Assembly (NCBI GenBank): GCA_963821275.1
Contig: CAWGDF010000014.1
Coordinates: forward strand, 25,386 to 89,385
Reading direction: 5' to 3'
From: JACVRW01 sp963821275
Lineage (GTDB): Bacteria; Actinomycetota; Thermoleophilia; Solirubrobacterales; Thermoleophilaceae
DNA length: 64,000 nucleotides
How positions within the stretch are numbered: position 1 is the stretch's first letter; the number at the start of each line of letters is the position of its first letter. A program made the position numbers and the translations under genes. This document shows positions 18,233 to 25,944 of this stretch, piece after piece. The notes under the pieces were generated by a model. It was given only the letters and a program-made list of their open reading frames with translations. It was not told the origin of the DNA and ran no database searches.

Positions 18233-18630
18233 TGGAACATCTGGGCGCGCGCGAGCTTGCCGTCGCGCACCTCGTAGAGGGCTAGGACAGGCGACTCGAA
18301 ACGCTCGCCGCTGGGAGCCAGAGCGCGGGTCGTGTAGAGGACGGTGACTTCGTCTCCGTCGGTCGCGACCACCCGCGGGGTCATCCGCCGCTCCGTTTCC
18401 GTGGGTTGCAGGGGCCCCCAGGTCCCGAGCCAGGTCGTCTGAGGCGCGGTCTCGAGCTGCTCGCGCATCGCTGCCTTGCCGGAGACCCCTTCGTATCCAT
18501 AGGGGAGCGAAGGGGCCTCGTGGAGTTCGACGTCGTCGTGGTAGAGCTCGAACAACGCCTCCCGGTCTCGCTCCTCAACTGCGCGGAGGATCCCCAGCAC
18601 GACCTCTGCGTTGCTCTGCATGCGCACCAT
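18184..18630 (-). CDS. SnoaL-like/NTF2-family protein
   Basis: 148 residues with the compact cone-shaped NTF2/SnoaL fold pattern: ILRAVEERDREALFELYHDDVELHE at the N-terminus and VLALYEVRDGKLARAQMFHYDTAGV at the C-terminus. Such proteins are small isomerase/hydrolase-like or ligand-binding domains; the substrate is unknown. Its ATG overlaps the stop of the upstream SDR gene (TAATG), showing translational coupling. An alternative ATG lies three codons downstream (MQSNAE). Confidence 0.8.
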   Translation of the reverse strand: MVRMQSNAEVVLGILRAVEERDREALFELYHDDVELHEAPSLPYGYEGVSGKAAMREQLETAPQTTWLGTWGPLQPTETERRMTPRVVATDGDEVTVLYTTRALAPSGERFESPVLALYEVRDGKLARAQMFHYDTAGVLTFLERAAG

Positions 18631-19571
18631 TAGTCCCGGAGCGACTCGGCGAAGCCTGTGCGCCAGCTCGGGTGTCCAGGCTGCCAGCGCAGCTCACGCT
18701 TCGCCCTCTGGTTGTCAGCGCCCGGTAGCGCCGTCGCCATACCGGCCACGGCGGCGCCGGCCACGAGGCGGGCCAGCCACACCGGCACGCGGCGCGGCGG
18801 CTTGGCGCCGAGCGCTTCGGCGTAGACGGGCAGCCATTCGCGCATCGCGGCGGGTTCGTCGTCGACCACGTTGTAGATGCCCGGCGCCCCGTGCTCTGAA
18901 GCCGCCACCGTCGCATCGGCGGCGTCGTCGACGTGGACGAACGACCACAGACCGCTCCCTCGACCGATAACGGGGAACCGCCTCCTTCGCACGTCCGACG
19001 CGGTCGCGCCGCCAGACGCGAAATAGGTACCTGGGCCGTAGAACCAGCCGTAGCGCAGCACCAGCGCCTCGAGCACATCGGTGTCGAGCACCATGCGTTC
19101 CATCTTCTCCACCACCCGCGTCGCCTCCCGGAACGGCGGGGGCGCGTCGCCGAACAGCGGCGCCGACTCGTCGACCACGACTGGCTCGGCCGCGGGCCGA
19201 TAGGCGAACGCGATGCTCTGGCAGATGAACCGCCGGGTCCCGGCAGCGCGTGCCGCGTCGAGCAGGTTGCGCGTCCCCTCGGTTCGAACGCGGTTGGTCG
19301 CGTCGTAGAGGCCTTTCTTGCGCGGCTCGAAACGCTCAGGCAGCGCCGTCAACTCATGGACGAGGACCTCGGGGCGGGCGCGGGCGACCACCTCGCGCAA
19401 GGCCGGCGCGTCGAACGCGTCGACCACTGCTGAGGTGGCACCGGCGGCGCCGATCGCCTCGGCGCTTTGCTCGGACCGGGTCATGCCGGTTACCTCGTGG
19501 CCGGCCGCCACGAGCTTCGGCACGAGTCGCCGTCCGATCGCGCCGCTGGCACCCGCCACGAAGACCCTCAA
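18630..19571 (-). CDS. NAD(P)-dependent epimerase/oxidoreductase (atypical SDR)
   Basis: 313 residues. MRVFVAGASGAIGRRLVPKL is the NAD(P)-binding loop, and LRYGWFYGPGTYF with FVHVDDAADA are typical of the extended/atypical SDR family. It lies divergent from a TetR regulator over a 120-base AT-richer gap and is coupled to a SnoaL-like gene. The set looks like a TetR-controlled small-molecule modification pair. The ligand is unknown. Confidence 0.85.
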   Translation of the reverse strand: MRVFVAGASGAIGRRLVPKLVAAGHEVTGMTRSEQSAEAIGAAGATSAVVDAFDAPALREVVARARPEVLVHELTALPERFEPRKKGLYDATNRVRTEGTRNLLDAARAAGTRRFICQSIAFAYRPAAEPVVVDESAPLFGDAPPPFREATRVVEKMERMVLDTDVLEALVLRYGWFYGPGTYFASGGATASDVRRRRFPVIGRGSGLWSFVHVDDAADATVAASEHGAPGIYNVVDDEPAAMREWLPVYAEALGAKPPRRVPVWLARLVAGAAVAGMATALPGADNQRAKRELRWQPGHPSWRTGFAESLRD

Positions 19572-19691
19572 TTCCTCTGCTCCAATCTTCCTGATTCGCC
19601 GACCTGCGAAGATAATAGAACACCTAATCTAGTATCTCAGCAGAAGAAACTGACGAGGTCCGATCTGGAAGCGCCGTTCTAGTATGGGCTG
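19572..19691. promoter_or_regulatory. Divergent promoter/operator region, TetR to SDR
   Basis: The gap is distinctly AT-richer than its surroundings. TCTAGTAT occurs twice as a direct repeat (19628-19635 and 19678-19685), the second just ahead of the TetR ATG, and TAGA…TCTA forms a short inverted repeat. These are likely promoter and TetR operator elements controlling both genes. Confidence 0.5.
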
Positions 19692-20285
19692 ATGCCCAGG
19701 CCCCGGCTGCACCCGACCGACACGATGCTCGACGCCGCCCGTTCGCTCCTTCTCCAAGACGGCGCGAGGGCGGCAACGGTCGAGGCCATCGCGGAAACCA
19801 GCGGCGCTCCAGTCGGTTCGATCTACCACCGGTTCGGCTCTCGCGAGACGCTCATCACCCGGCTGTGGATCCGGGCCGTGTACCGCTCGCAGGCCTCGTT
19901 CGTGGCGGCCATGGAACGCCCGGACGCCAAGGAGGCGGCGGTGGCGGCGGCGCTTTCGATCTTCGACTTCTGCCGGGAGCATCCGGCCGACGCACGGCTG
20001 CTTGCCTCGTTCGGCCGCGAGGAGTTGCTCGGGTTAACACCCGCCGGCCCACTGGCCGATGAGCTGGCTGAGCTGAACCGGCCGGTCAAGCACGCGGTTG
20101 TCACCATGGCCCAACGGCTCTACGGCACGCGCAGCCGCAGGGCCGTCGAGCGCACGCTCCTGGCCGTGTTCGATCTGCCCTACGGCGCCACCAAGCGTCA
20201 TCTGGTCGCCGGGTCCAGGCTTCCGGCCGGCCTTCGCCGCGATCTCGAGACGGCGGTCAGGGCAGTGATCGACGAGCCGCTCTAG
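19692..20285 (+). CDS. TetR/AcrR-family transcriptional regulator
   Basis: 197 residues. The N-terminal helix-turn-helix is clear (TMLDAARSLLLQDGARAATVEAIAETSGAPVGSIYHRFGSRETL), followed by an all-helical ligand-binding domain (FDFCREHPADARLLASFGREEL). It is divergent from the SDR/SnoaL pair, which it probably represses together with itself. The effector is unknown. Confidence 0.93.
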   Translation: MPRPRLHPTDTMLDAARSLLLQDGARAATVEAIAETSGAPVGSIYHRFGSRETLITRLWIRAVYRSQASFVAAMERPDAKEAAVAAALSIFDFCREHPADARLLASFGREELLGLTPAGPLADELAELNRPVKHAVVTMAQRLYGTRSRRAVERTLLAVFDLPYGATKRHLVAGSRLPAGLRRDLETAVRAVIDEPL

Positions 20286-20410
20286 AGCTCGCCCCCCTCG
20301 TTTTCTGTTGGGCCGGGGCGTCGAGTTCTGGCCCGACCGGCCGCCGCCGCGGCCCCCAGCCCAACGGTAAGCGAGAGAGGGAGCTCGCCGGTGCCCTTGG
20401 CAGTCGAACG

Positions 20411-21241
20411 TCAGCGGGTAGAGGGGCCGCTCTGGGCCTGAGGCCCCTCGATCTCAACCACAGACTCCAGCAGCAAATGATTAGGTACCCGCACGCGGCC
20501 GCTATCGGTGCCGAGCACGGTTGCGTCAGCCTCGATCGCCAGGATCCGTCCGCCCCATTCCCCCAGCTGGATCGTCTCGCCAACTTCGAAGGCACTACGC
20601 ACGAATCGCCCCGCGTTCAGCGCCCGCGCCATCTCTCGGCCCCCGAGGCCGAAAGCGATCGCAAAGACCGCGGCGACTCCCGCGAGCACGATTCCTACGA
20701 CGAGAATCAGGAGTTCGGTGGAGACTCCAACCTGCGCCGCCGCGGTGATGGCAAAAATCGCCAGAGTGCCGACCTGGGCGAGTTGGCCCAGCGGTACGGG
20801 GAAGTCCATCTGGCCTGCCAGCCGGTCCACCCGGTCTCGCACCAGGCCGGCCACGATTACTCCCGCGAGCAAGATCGCAAGCGCGGCGATCAGTTTCGGG
20901 AGAAAGAGGAGCGCCTCGTTCAACGACTGGCTCAACGGCTCCAGGCCGAGCAGGGTGAGCGCCGCGAAGATTGCAATGACGCTGAGCGTGATGCGCACCG
21001 CCGCAGCCGTAACGGCCACAAGCGACCCCTGCAGGCCCGCGCGTCCGAGTATTTCGTTCACGCCCCAGCGGTCGGCGAGGTCGTCTACCCCCGCGGCCCG
21101 CAGTCCCCGGCGGACGAGCCATCCCCCGAACCTTGCCAATAAGAGACCGACAACCAGCAGGACGAGGGCGCCCACGAGCTGCGGGAGGAAGTCGCCGAGG
21201 GTGTCACCAGCCCGCTCCAGGATGCTCGCGGAAAAGCTCAT
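20411..21241 (-). CDS. MscS-family mechanosensitive channel (TM-helix repeat type)
   Basis: 276 residues with four or more membrane helices. The TM-helix repeats LPQLVGALVLLVVGLLLARFGGWLVRR and FLPKLIAALAILLAGVIVAGLVRD are followed by a MscS-like pore helix (AVFAIAFGLGGREMARAL) and a short beta domain (GETIQLGEWGGRILAIEADATVL … VRVPNHLLLESVV). It should open on membrane tension to release osmolytes. Third gene of an ECF sigma operon; it overlaps the preceding gene by ATGA. Confidence 0.88.
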   Translation of the reverse strand: MSFSASILERAGDTLGDFLPQLVGALVLLVVGLLLARFGGWLVRRGLRAAGVDDLADRWGVNEILGRAGLQGSLVAVTAAAVRITLSVIAIFAALTLLGLEPLSQSLNEALLFLPKLIAALAILLAGVIVAGLVRDRVDRLAGQMDFPVPLGQLAQVGTLAIFAITAAAQVGVSTELLILVVGIVLAGVAAVFAIAFGLGGREMARALNAGRFVRSAFEVGETIQLGEWGGRILAIEADATVLGTDSGRVRVPNHLLLESVVEIEGPQAQSGPSTR

Positions 21242-21459
21242 CGCGTCTTGCCGTTACGCCCTACAAAGTTGAAGCTGGCCCCAATGGCGCCTAACAGCCT
21301 TCCGAAGTACAGGAGGTAGGGGCGCGCCATGTACTGCCAGCGGGCGGCACGCACCACGGCCGGCACGAGCGTCGTACCCGGCGCAGGCGGATCTTCGGAT
21401 AGGTCGTCGAGGTAGCCGCGCAGGCGCAGCTCGGGCCCGCTATCGGAGTCATCCGTCAT
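21238..21459 (-). CDS. Small protein co-translated with an ECF sigma factor, possible anti-sigma-like
   Basis: 73 residues. It contains LRLRGYLDDLSEDPPAPGTTLVPAVVRAARWQ, then a weakly hydrophobic end (YLLYFGRLLGAIGASFNFVG) that could be a membrane anchor. Both flanks overlap by ATGA: with the sigma factor upstream and the channel downstream. Position and size suggest a regulator or adaptor of the sigma factor, but there is no zinc-binding anti-sigma motif and no recognised domain. Confidence 0.65.
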   Translation of the reverse strand: MTDDSDSGPELRLRGYLDDLSEDPPAPGTTLVPAVVRAARWQYMARPYLLYFGRLLGAIGASFNFVGRNGKTR

Positions 21460-22019
21460 GCCGGGAGCTCCCAGTCGTAGGTGTTGTGCCGGAGGATGTC
21501 AATCAGCTCGCCTCGTGCGCGATGCAGGCGGCCCTTGACACTCCCGAGCGGTGTCTCGGTAACCATTGCGATCTCCTCGTAGCTGAATCCCTCGATATCG
21601 CGAAGCACCAGCACAACGCGATGGGCTGGGCTCAACAAACGCACCTTGTTCTCGAGCCGCTCGCGACGCTCCCGCGTCTCGAGCTGTTCCGCGGGCACCC
21701 GCTCCTCTTCGACCGATGAGGATTCGAGGAGCGGCTCCAGCGAGTCAACCGGCTCGGCTCGTCGCTGGGCGCGTTCATCCAGCGCGGCATTGCGAGTGAT
21801 GCGCAAGAGCCAGACCCGAAAGCTCGCATCGCCGCGAAAGGCGGACAAGCGGTGGAAGGCGCGTAAGAACGCATCCTGACTGACGTCCTCGGCCTCGGCG
21901 CGCCCCACGATTCGCGCCGCAACTCGGAAGACCACATCCCGGTGACGCTCCACCAGCGTCTCAAAGGCAGCGAGTTCTCCCGCCAAGGTGCGGTCGACCA
22001 GCTCGCGGTCCGCATCCAT
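21456..22019 (-). CDS. ECF-type RNA polymerase sigma factor
   Basis: 187 residues from the ATG at 22019. Sigma region 2 (EDVSQDAFLRAFHRLSAFRGDASFRVWLLRITRN) and region 4 (LSPAHRVVLVLRDIEGFSYEEIAMVTETPLGSVKGRLHRAR) are complete. An in-frame GTG at 22058 would add 13 poorly conserved residues. The operon continues with a small protein and a mechanosensitive channel, suggesting response to envelope or osmotic stress. The divergent gene at 22215 is also channel-like and may be a target. Confidence 0.92.
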   Translation of the reverse strand: MDADRELVDRTLAGELAAFETLVERHRDVVFRVAARIVGRAEAEDVSQDAFLRAFHRLSAFRGDASFRVWLLRITRNAALDERAQRRAEPVDSLEPLLESSSVEEERVPAEQLETRERRERLENKVRLLSPAHRVVLVLRDIEGFSYEEIAMVTETPLGSVKGRLHRARGELIDILRHNTYDWELPA

Positions 22020-22132
22020 GGCGCGAGTGTTACCCCCTTGGGCGTCACCGATCACCACTCATCAGACCCTAGGACTCGGCGACGGCCTAAAAAGTTACGC
22101 CTCCCGCGGGCAGTCGGCCAACCACTGAGTGC

Positions 22133-22144
22133 GGGTTGTAACCC
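22133..22144. promoter_or_regulatory. Inverted repeat in the sigma/channel divergent region
   Basis: GGGTT and AACCC flank a two-base centre (GGGTTGTAACCC), about 70 bases upstream of the channel-like gene. GGGTTGAACC recurs at about 22168. The AACC-type core recalls the -35 element of many ECF promoters, so this may be the sigma factor's own promoter region. The assignment is tentative. Confidence 0.35.
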
Positions 22145-22214
22145 CAGAGCGCCGTGGCCGGTCTGGATGGGTTGAACCGCACCACTAGCGGCCGAATCGA
22201 AGGAGGACTACACC

Positions 22215-22979
22215 ATGCTGGCTGCAGTCGAGATATCGGAGAGCATCCAACAAGGGATCGATGATCTGGTGGGCTTCTTGCCAAGCCTCATTGGATTCCT
22301 GCTCATTCTGCTGGTCGGGTACCTCGTAGCGAAGGCCCTTCAGAAGGTTGTTGCGCTCGCGCTTGAGAAGGTCGGTACGGACCGAGCCCTCGCCTCCGGG
22401 ACAAGCGGCACTTACGTCCAGAGGGTGATTCCGGACCTGTCGCCGTCCGAGGTGATTGGACGGGTGGTCTTTTGGTTTGTGCTCCTCGGCGCCCTGTCGA
22501 TCGCGATCACTTCGCTTGGCATAAACGCCCTGAATGACTTCCTGGCGGAGGTCTTCAGCTATCTGCCCAACGTTGTCGCCGCGATCCTCATCTTCGTGAT
22601 CGCCGCTGCCGTGGCCGGCTGGCTCGGACGCGCGGTATCCAGGCTGATCGGAGATTCGCCCACGGGCCAGCTGGCGGCCACCGTACTGCCCGTGCTCGTA
22701 ATGGCCATCGCCATCTTCATGATCCTGAACCAGCTTCGGATCGCGACTGACATCGTCACCATCACCTACGCGGCGCTGATGGGGGCCGTGGCTCTCGGTA
22801 TGGCGCTCGCGTTCGGGCTCGGTGGGCGCGACTTGGCGTCGCGCATCCTCGGGGACGCCTACCGGCGCGGTCAGGCAGAACGGTCCCGGGGAGGGGTGAT
22901 GCAGGAGCGGTCAACACCTGACCCGGTGGAAACGCCCAGGCCAACTGCGACCCCCGGTCAGCGACCGGCCGGCGCCTAG
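22215..22979 (+). CDS. TM-helix-repeat membrane protein, MscS-like without the beta domain
   Basis: 254 residues with about five membrane helices. LVGFLPSLIGFLLILLVGYLVAKALQK and FLAEVFSYLPNVVAAILIFVIAAAVAGWLG are TM-helix repeats. ALMGAVALGMALAFGLGGRDLASRILGDAYRR parallels the MscS pore helix, but the protein then ends in a disordered Pro/Arg tail with no MscS beta domain. AAGGAGGA precedes the ATG. It is divergent from the ECF sigma operon, which encodes a related channel; the two may form or modulate one channel system. Confidence 0.82.
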   Translation: MLAAVEISESIQQGIDDLVGFLPSLIGFLLILLVGYLVAKALQKVVALALEKVGTDRALASGTSGTYVQRVIPDLSPSEVIGRVVFWFVLLGALSIAITSLGINALNDFLAEVFSYLPNVVAAILIFVIAAAVAGWLGRAVSRLIGDSPTGQLAATVLPVLVMAIAIFMILNQLRIATDIVTITYAALMGAVALGMALAFGLGGRDLASRILGDAYRRGQAERSRGGVMQERSTPDPVETPRPTATPGQRPAGA

Positions 22980-22992
22980 GGGAGGGGGTCGA

Positions 22993-23124
22993 GTGCTCTG
23001 GCTGATTCTCGGGATCGTCCTGCTCGTGATCGCGATCGCCGGCGGCGCAATCGTGCATCCGGTGATATTCGCACTGGCCATCCTGGCGTTCGTCATGTTC
23101 TTCATGCGCGGCCGCTACAGCTGA
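22993..23124 (+). CDS. 43-residue hydrophobic membrane peptide
   Basis: GTG 22993 follows a GGAGGGGG Shine-Dalgarno sequence, and the frame encodes two short hydrophobic stretches (WLILGIVLLVIAIAGGAIV and VIFALAILAFVMFFM) ending RGRYS. It resembles the small stress-induced hydrophobic proteins widespread in soil actinobacteria, often next to CsbD genes as here. Function is unknown. Confidence 0.7.
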   Translation: MLWLILGIVLLVIAIAGGAIVHPVIFALAILAFVMFFMRGRYS

Positions 23125-23150
23125 CATCCACGCAAACAAGGAGACCGACA

Positions 23151-23318
23151 ATGGCAGGGAGGGTCAAGCGAGGCCGGGGGCGCCTAATGGAGTCGGTAGG
23201 CGCGCTCACCGACAACAAGCGCCTGAAGGACAAGGGTCGGCTGCTACGGGGCGAGGGAACGGCCCGCTCGGCGGCGGACAGAGTGAAACGTTTGCCCGGG
23301 AAGCTCAGGGGGAAGTAG
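23151..23318 (+). CDS. CsbD-like stress protein
   Basis: 55 residues. VKRGRGRLMESVGALTDNKR is the CsbD-family consensus, followed by a basic helix (RSAADRVKRLPGKLRGK). AAGGAG lies eight bases before the ATG at 23151. CsbD-like proteins are abundant, intrinsically flexible general-stress proteins of unknown mechanism. It lies between channel/hydrophobic peptide genes and the gas vesicle cluster. Confidence 0.85.
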   Translation: MAGRVKRGRGRLMESVGALTDNKRLKDKGRLLRGEGTARSAADRVKRLPGKLRGK

Positions 23319-23453
23319 GGAAGAGGGGTGCGTGTCGCCTGGACGGCGGCAACTCGGCGCTGAGGCTTCGCGCTGCAACAACCCGGTCAGGGGTTTCCCA
23401 AGGACGCCTGCGGGTATTTGAATTCGAGACAACTGGGAGAGGATCGATTCCTA

Positions 23454-24653
23454 ATGGCCAAAGACGTCAGCGACGTCGTCCGCGACACCCTCACTAAGGT
23501 GGTAAAGGACGCCACCGACAATTTGAGCTCTAACGGCAAGCGCGGCTCCAACGGCCCGTTGTCCGGGCTGAAGGGCGTGGCAGCTGGCGCTGGCCTGGCG
23601 GCCCTTGCGCCGCTCGCCGCCAAGGGTGCCGGCAGTGCGGTACGTCGCCGCGTGGCGGCCGGCGCCGCCAAGAACATTGCCAAGAAGCCGGCGGACCTGG
23701 CGAAGAAGCCGGCGGACGCGGTTGGCGGCCTGGCCTCGAAGTTGGGAGACAGTGTCGGCAAGGGCGTCGGCGAGAAGGTCACGGACAAGATTGACGAGTC
23801 AGGCGGGGCCGGCGGCCTCGCAAAAGAGGCAGCCAGCGGCCTGCTTCCGTTTGGCGGAGGCGGCAACGACGGAGGTGGAGGCGGAGTGGAAGGCGTTGGA
23901 AAGGGCCGGCGCATGCCGGTCCAGCAAGCGGTGGACGTGGCGGTGCCGATCGAGACCGCATACAACCAGTGGACCCAGTACGAGGACTGGACGGAGTTCA
24001 TGCACCGGATCACGCGGGTCTCACAGGACGACCCGTGCACGGTCAACTTCCAGGCCAAGATCTGGACGAGGACGCGTGACTTCGAGGCCGAGATCATCAC
24101 GCAGCGGCCCGACGAGCGGATCAAGTGGCAGGTTGCCCAGGGGATCACCCACACGGGCGTCGTGACCTTCCACGAGCTGGCGCCGAGGCTGACCCGCATC
24201 GAGATCAACATGGACGTCGAGCCGGGCGGCATGATCGAAAAGGCGGCTCGCGGCTGGCGCCACGTCAAACGCGCCGTGCGGGCAGACCTGCACCGGTTCA
24301 AGGCGTACATCGAGATGCAGGAGCAGGAGACGGGCGCCTGGCGTGGGGTCATCGAGGACGGGGAGCTCGTCGAGGACCACGACCCGAGTTACGACGAGGA
24401 GCGCGAGTACAGCGACGCCGACGCGCCCGATCGGAGCGACGACGGGGACGAGGAGGCCCCCGAGGCGGCGGCCGACAAAGACGAGGCCGATGAGGACGAG
24501 TCCCAGAGCGAGCGCTCGGAGCGACCCAAGCGCAAGGCGACCGCGTCAAGTGGGCGCAGCAGAAGCCGAAGCTCTGACAGCGGCAATGGCCGGGCGTCCT
24601 CCGGGCGTCGCAGCGGCGGCGGCGGTCAGCGCAAGAAGGCCGCGCGGAGCTGA
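23454..24653 (+). CDS. Gas-vesicle-cluster SRPBCC-domain protein
   Basis: 399 residues. An Ala/Gly/Lys-rich N-terminal helical region (LKGVAAGAGLAALAPLAAKG, then KKPADLAKKPADAV) leads over a poly-Gly linker to an SRPBCC/START-like domain at about residues 152-292 (AVDVAVPIETAYNQWTQYEDW … RIEINMDVEPGGMIEK). Then come an Asp/Glu-rich segment and a basic Ser/Arg/Gly tail. Proteins of this make-up recur in actinobacterial gas vesicle clusters and are thought to be accessory; the ligand is unknown. The ATG at 23454 has GAGAGGA ten bases upstream and is preferred over TTG 23418. Confidence 0.82.
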   Translation: MAKDVSDVVRDTLTKVVKDATDNLSSNGKRGSNGPLSGLKGVAAGAGLAALAPLAAKGAGSAVRRRVAAGAAKNIAKKPADLAKKPADAVGGLASKLGDSVGKGVGEKVTDKIDESGGAGGLAKEAASGLLPFGGGGNDGGGGGVEGVGKGRRMPVQQAVDVAVPIETAYNQWTQYEDWTEFMHRITRVSQDDPCTVNFQAKIWTRTRDFEAEIITQRPDERIKWQVAQGITHTGVVTFHELAPRLTRIEINMDVEPGGMIEKAARGWRHVKRAVRADLHRFKAYIEMQEQETGAWRGVIEDGELVEDHDPSYDEEREYSDADAPDRSDDGDEEAPEAAADKDEADEDESQSERSERPKRKATASSGRSRSRSSDSGNGRASSGRRSGGGGQRKKAARS

Positions 24654-24658
24654 CCGAC

Positions 24659-25330
24659 GTGGCGGCCCAGCGACAAGCCGGCCAGGCGGGTTGGCCCGGT
24701 GGCGGGCGCCGTCGACAGAGCGGCGACTCAGACGACCCCGCCCCCGGACTTCTGGAATCCACCGAAGGCCCACAGGGCGGTGAGGCCGCAGAGCCGGACG
24801 TGGTGCTGGACGTGCCCCGGCTCGCCGTCGAGGAGATCGCGCTCGAGGTGGACAACCTCCATGCGCGTATCGCACTTGAGGCACGGCTGGCGGACCTCGT
24901 TCAGCTCCACGTGGGCGCTGACGTCAGGATCGAGCGTGTCGCGCTGGAGATCAAGGGCGTCGAGGCGCAGGCCCACCTGGAGGCCCGCCTTGACCGGGTA
25001 CTCGCCATCATCGAGCGAGCGCTCGACACGGTCGACAAGAATCCCCAGCTCCTCGCCGAGCTGTCTCGCAGCGCGTTAGACGCGGCGAACACGCTCGGGG
25101 AGGGGGTCGGTGAGGCGAGCGGGGCCGCGGGCGAGCTTGTGCAGGGTGCGACCGGGGCCGGCGAGCAGGCTGGTCAGGTGGTCGAGGGAACCGCAGGCGA
25201 TCTCCCCGACACGGCGACCGGTGCAGAAGCGGCGGGCGATGAGTCAAAGCGGTCGAAGCCATCAGGCCGGCGCCGCTCGGGCAACGGCAATGCGGATGCG
25301 AGATCGAGACGGCAGAAGGCCGGTACGTAG
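24659..25330 (+). CDS. Gas-vesicle-cluster hypothetical protein with repetitive beta/helix core
   Basis: 223 residues. The conserved core is LDVPRLAVEEIALEVDNLHA … LVQLHVGADVRIERVALEIKGVEAQAHLEARLDRVLAIIERAL, alternating hydrophobics every second or fourth residue, followed by an Ala/Gly-rich helix and a basic Ser/Arg tail. I know similar cores only from actinobacterial gvp clusters and can assign no function. GTG 24659 lies 5 bases after the previous stop, so translation is probably coupled. A basic low-complexity tail is a shared feature of several proteins in this cluster. Confidence 0.75.
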   Translation: MAAQRQAGQAGWPGGGRRRQSGDSDDPAPGLLESTEGPQGGEAAEPDVVLDVPRLAVEEIALEVDNLHARIALEARLADLVQLHVGADVRIERVALEIKGVEAQAHLEARLDRVLAIIERALDTVDKNPQLLAELSRSALDAANTLGEGVGEASGAAGELVQGATGAGEQAGQVVEGTAGDLPDTATGAEAAGDESKRSKPSGRRRSGNGNADARSRRQKAGT

Positions 25331-25334
25331 AGAT

Positions 25335-25625
25335 ATGAGCGCTCGGGACCATCCGCACGTCGAACTGTTCCCCGGGGCCGCCGGGGACAGCCGGCCGTCC
25401 GATGGGCTTGCCGATGTCGAGGTGGTCGCGTCCGTCGAGGCCGAGGAGCTCCACGCGAGGGAGCGGCCGCAGACCCGGCTGAGCGTCATCGGGGAAGGTG
25501 CACGTCGCAGCGACGAGTCGCGACGGGAGAACCTCCCTGTCCGGGTCGAGCCGGGCATGGTCTATCGGGATGTCCGCGTTTACCGCCGGGTTGAAGGCCG
25601 GCTCCCGGAAGGGGCGCGCGACTGA
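25335..25625 (+). CDS. Hypothetical protein in gas vesicle cluster (96 aa)
   Basis: The ATG at 25335 lies 4 bases after the preceding stop; AGAGAT is the only weak ribosome-binding sequence. The product is charged and largely without hydrophobic segments (DVEVVASVEAEELHARERPQTRL, then RRENLPVRVEPGMVYRDVRVYRR). No domain is recognised. Tight spacing and high third-position GC support a real gene. Only two bases separate it from the next ATG. Confidence 0.6.
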   Translation: MSARDHPHVELFPGAAGDSRPSDGLADVEVVASVEAEELHARERPQTRLSVIGEGARRSDESRRENLPVRVEPGMVYRDVRVYRRVEGRLPEGARD

Positions 25626-25626
25626 C

Positions 25627-25740
25627 ATGGGCGTCCTGAGAGGACTGCTGAAGGCCGTGGGCGGTCTACTGGCGGGGGTGTTCGGCCTCCTGCGCGGGCT
25701 GGTGCAGGGGCTTGTTGGCCTGCTTCGACGACTGGTGTGA
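25627..25740 (+). CDS. 37-residue amphipathic peptide in gas vesicle cluster
   Basis: The product is almost entirely a Leu/Val/Gly helix with Arg at regular spacing: GVLRGLLKAVGGLLAGVFG followed by LLRGLVQGLVGLLRRLV. The heptad-like recurrence of (G)LLxG gives a strongly amphipathic, cationic helix suited to binding a membrane or the hydrophobic vesicle surface. Its stop is immediately followed by the next ATG. No homologue is known to me. Confidence 0.6.
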   Translation: MGVLRGLLKAVGGLLAGVFGLLRGLVQGLVGLLRRLV

Positions 25741-25875
25741 ATGGCGGGCTTCCTGAAGAAAGTCGGGGCTGAGCGGATCGGCGGGGAGCGGCCATCCGTC
25801 GCCCGTGCCCTAATGGCGGCCGCAATCGCCGGAGCCGCGGCGGCGGGCGCCACCTACAAGCTCTTGAGGCATTGA
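25741..25875 (+). CDS. 44-residue Ala-rich peptide in gas vesicle cluster
   Basis: Start ATG 25741 directly abuts the previous TGA. A basic N-terminus (AGFLKKVGAERIGGERPS) precedes an Ala-rich hydrophobic helix (ARALMAAAIAGAAAAGATY) and a basic end KLLRH. It could be a single membrane or vesicle-surface helix. Tight spacing to its neighbour supports a real gene. Function is unknown. Confidence 0.55.
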   Translation: MAGFLKKVGAERIGGERPSVARALMAAAIAGAAAAGATYKLLRH

Positions 25876-25944
25876 GCACCAGTGGCCCTGCCCCCTATCA
25901 CGTTGACGAAGAGCGGATCAAGCTGAACCCAGAGAGGACCGGCG

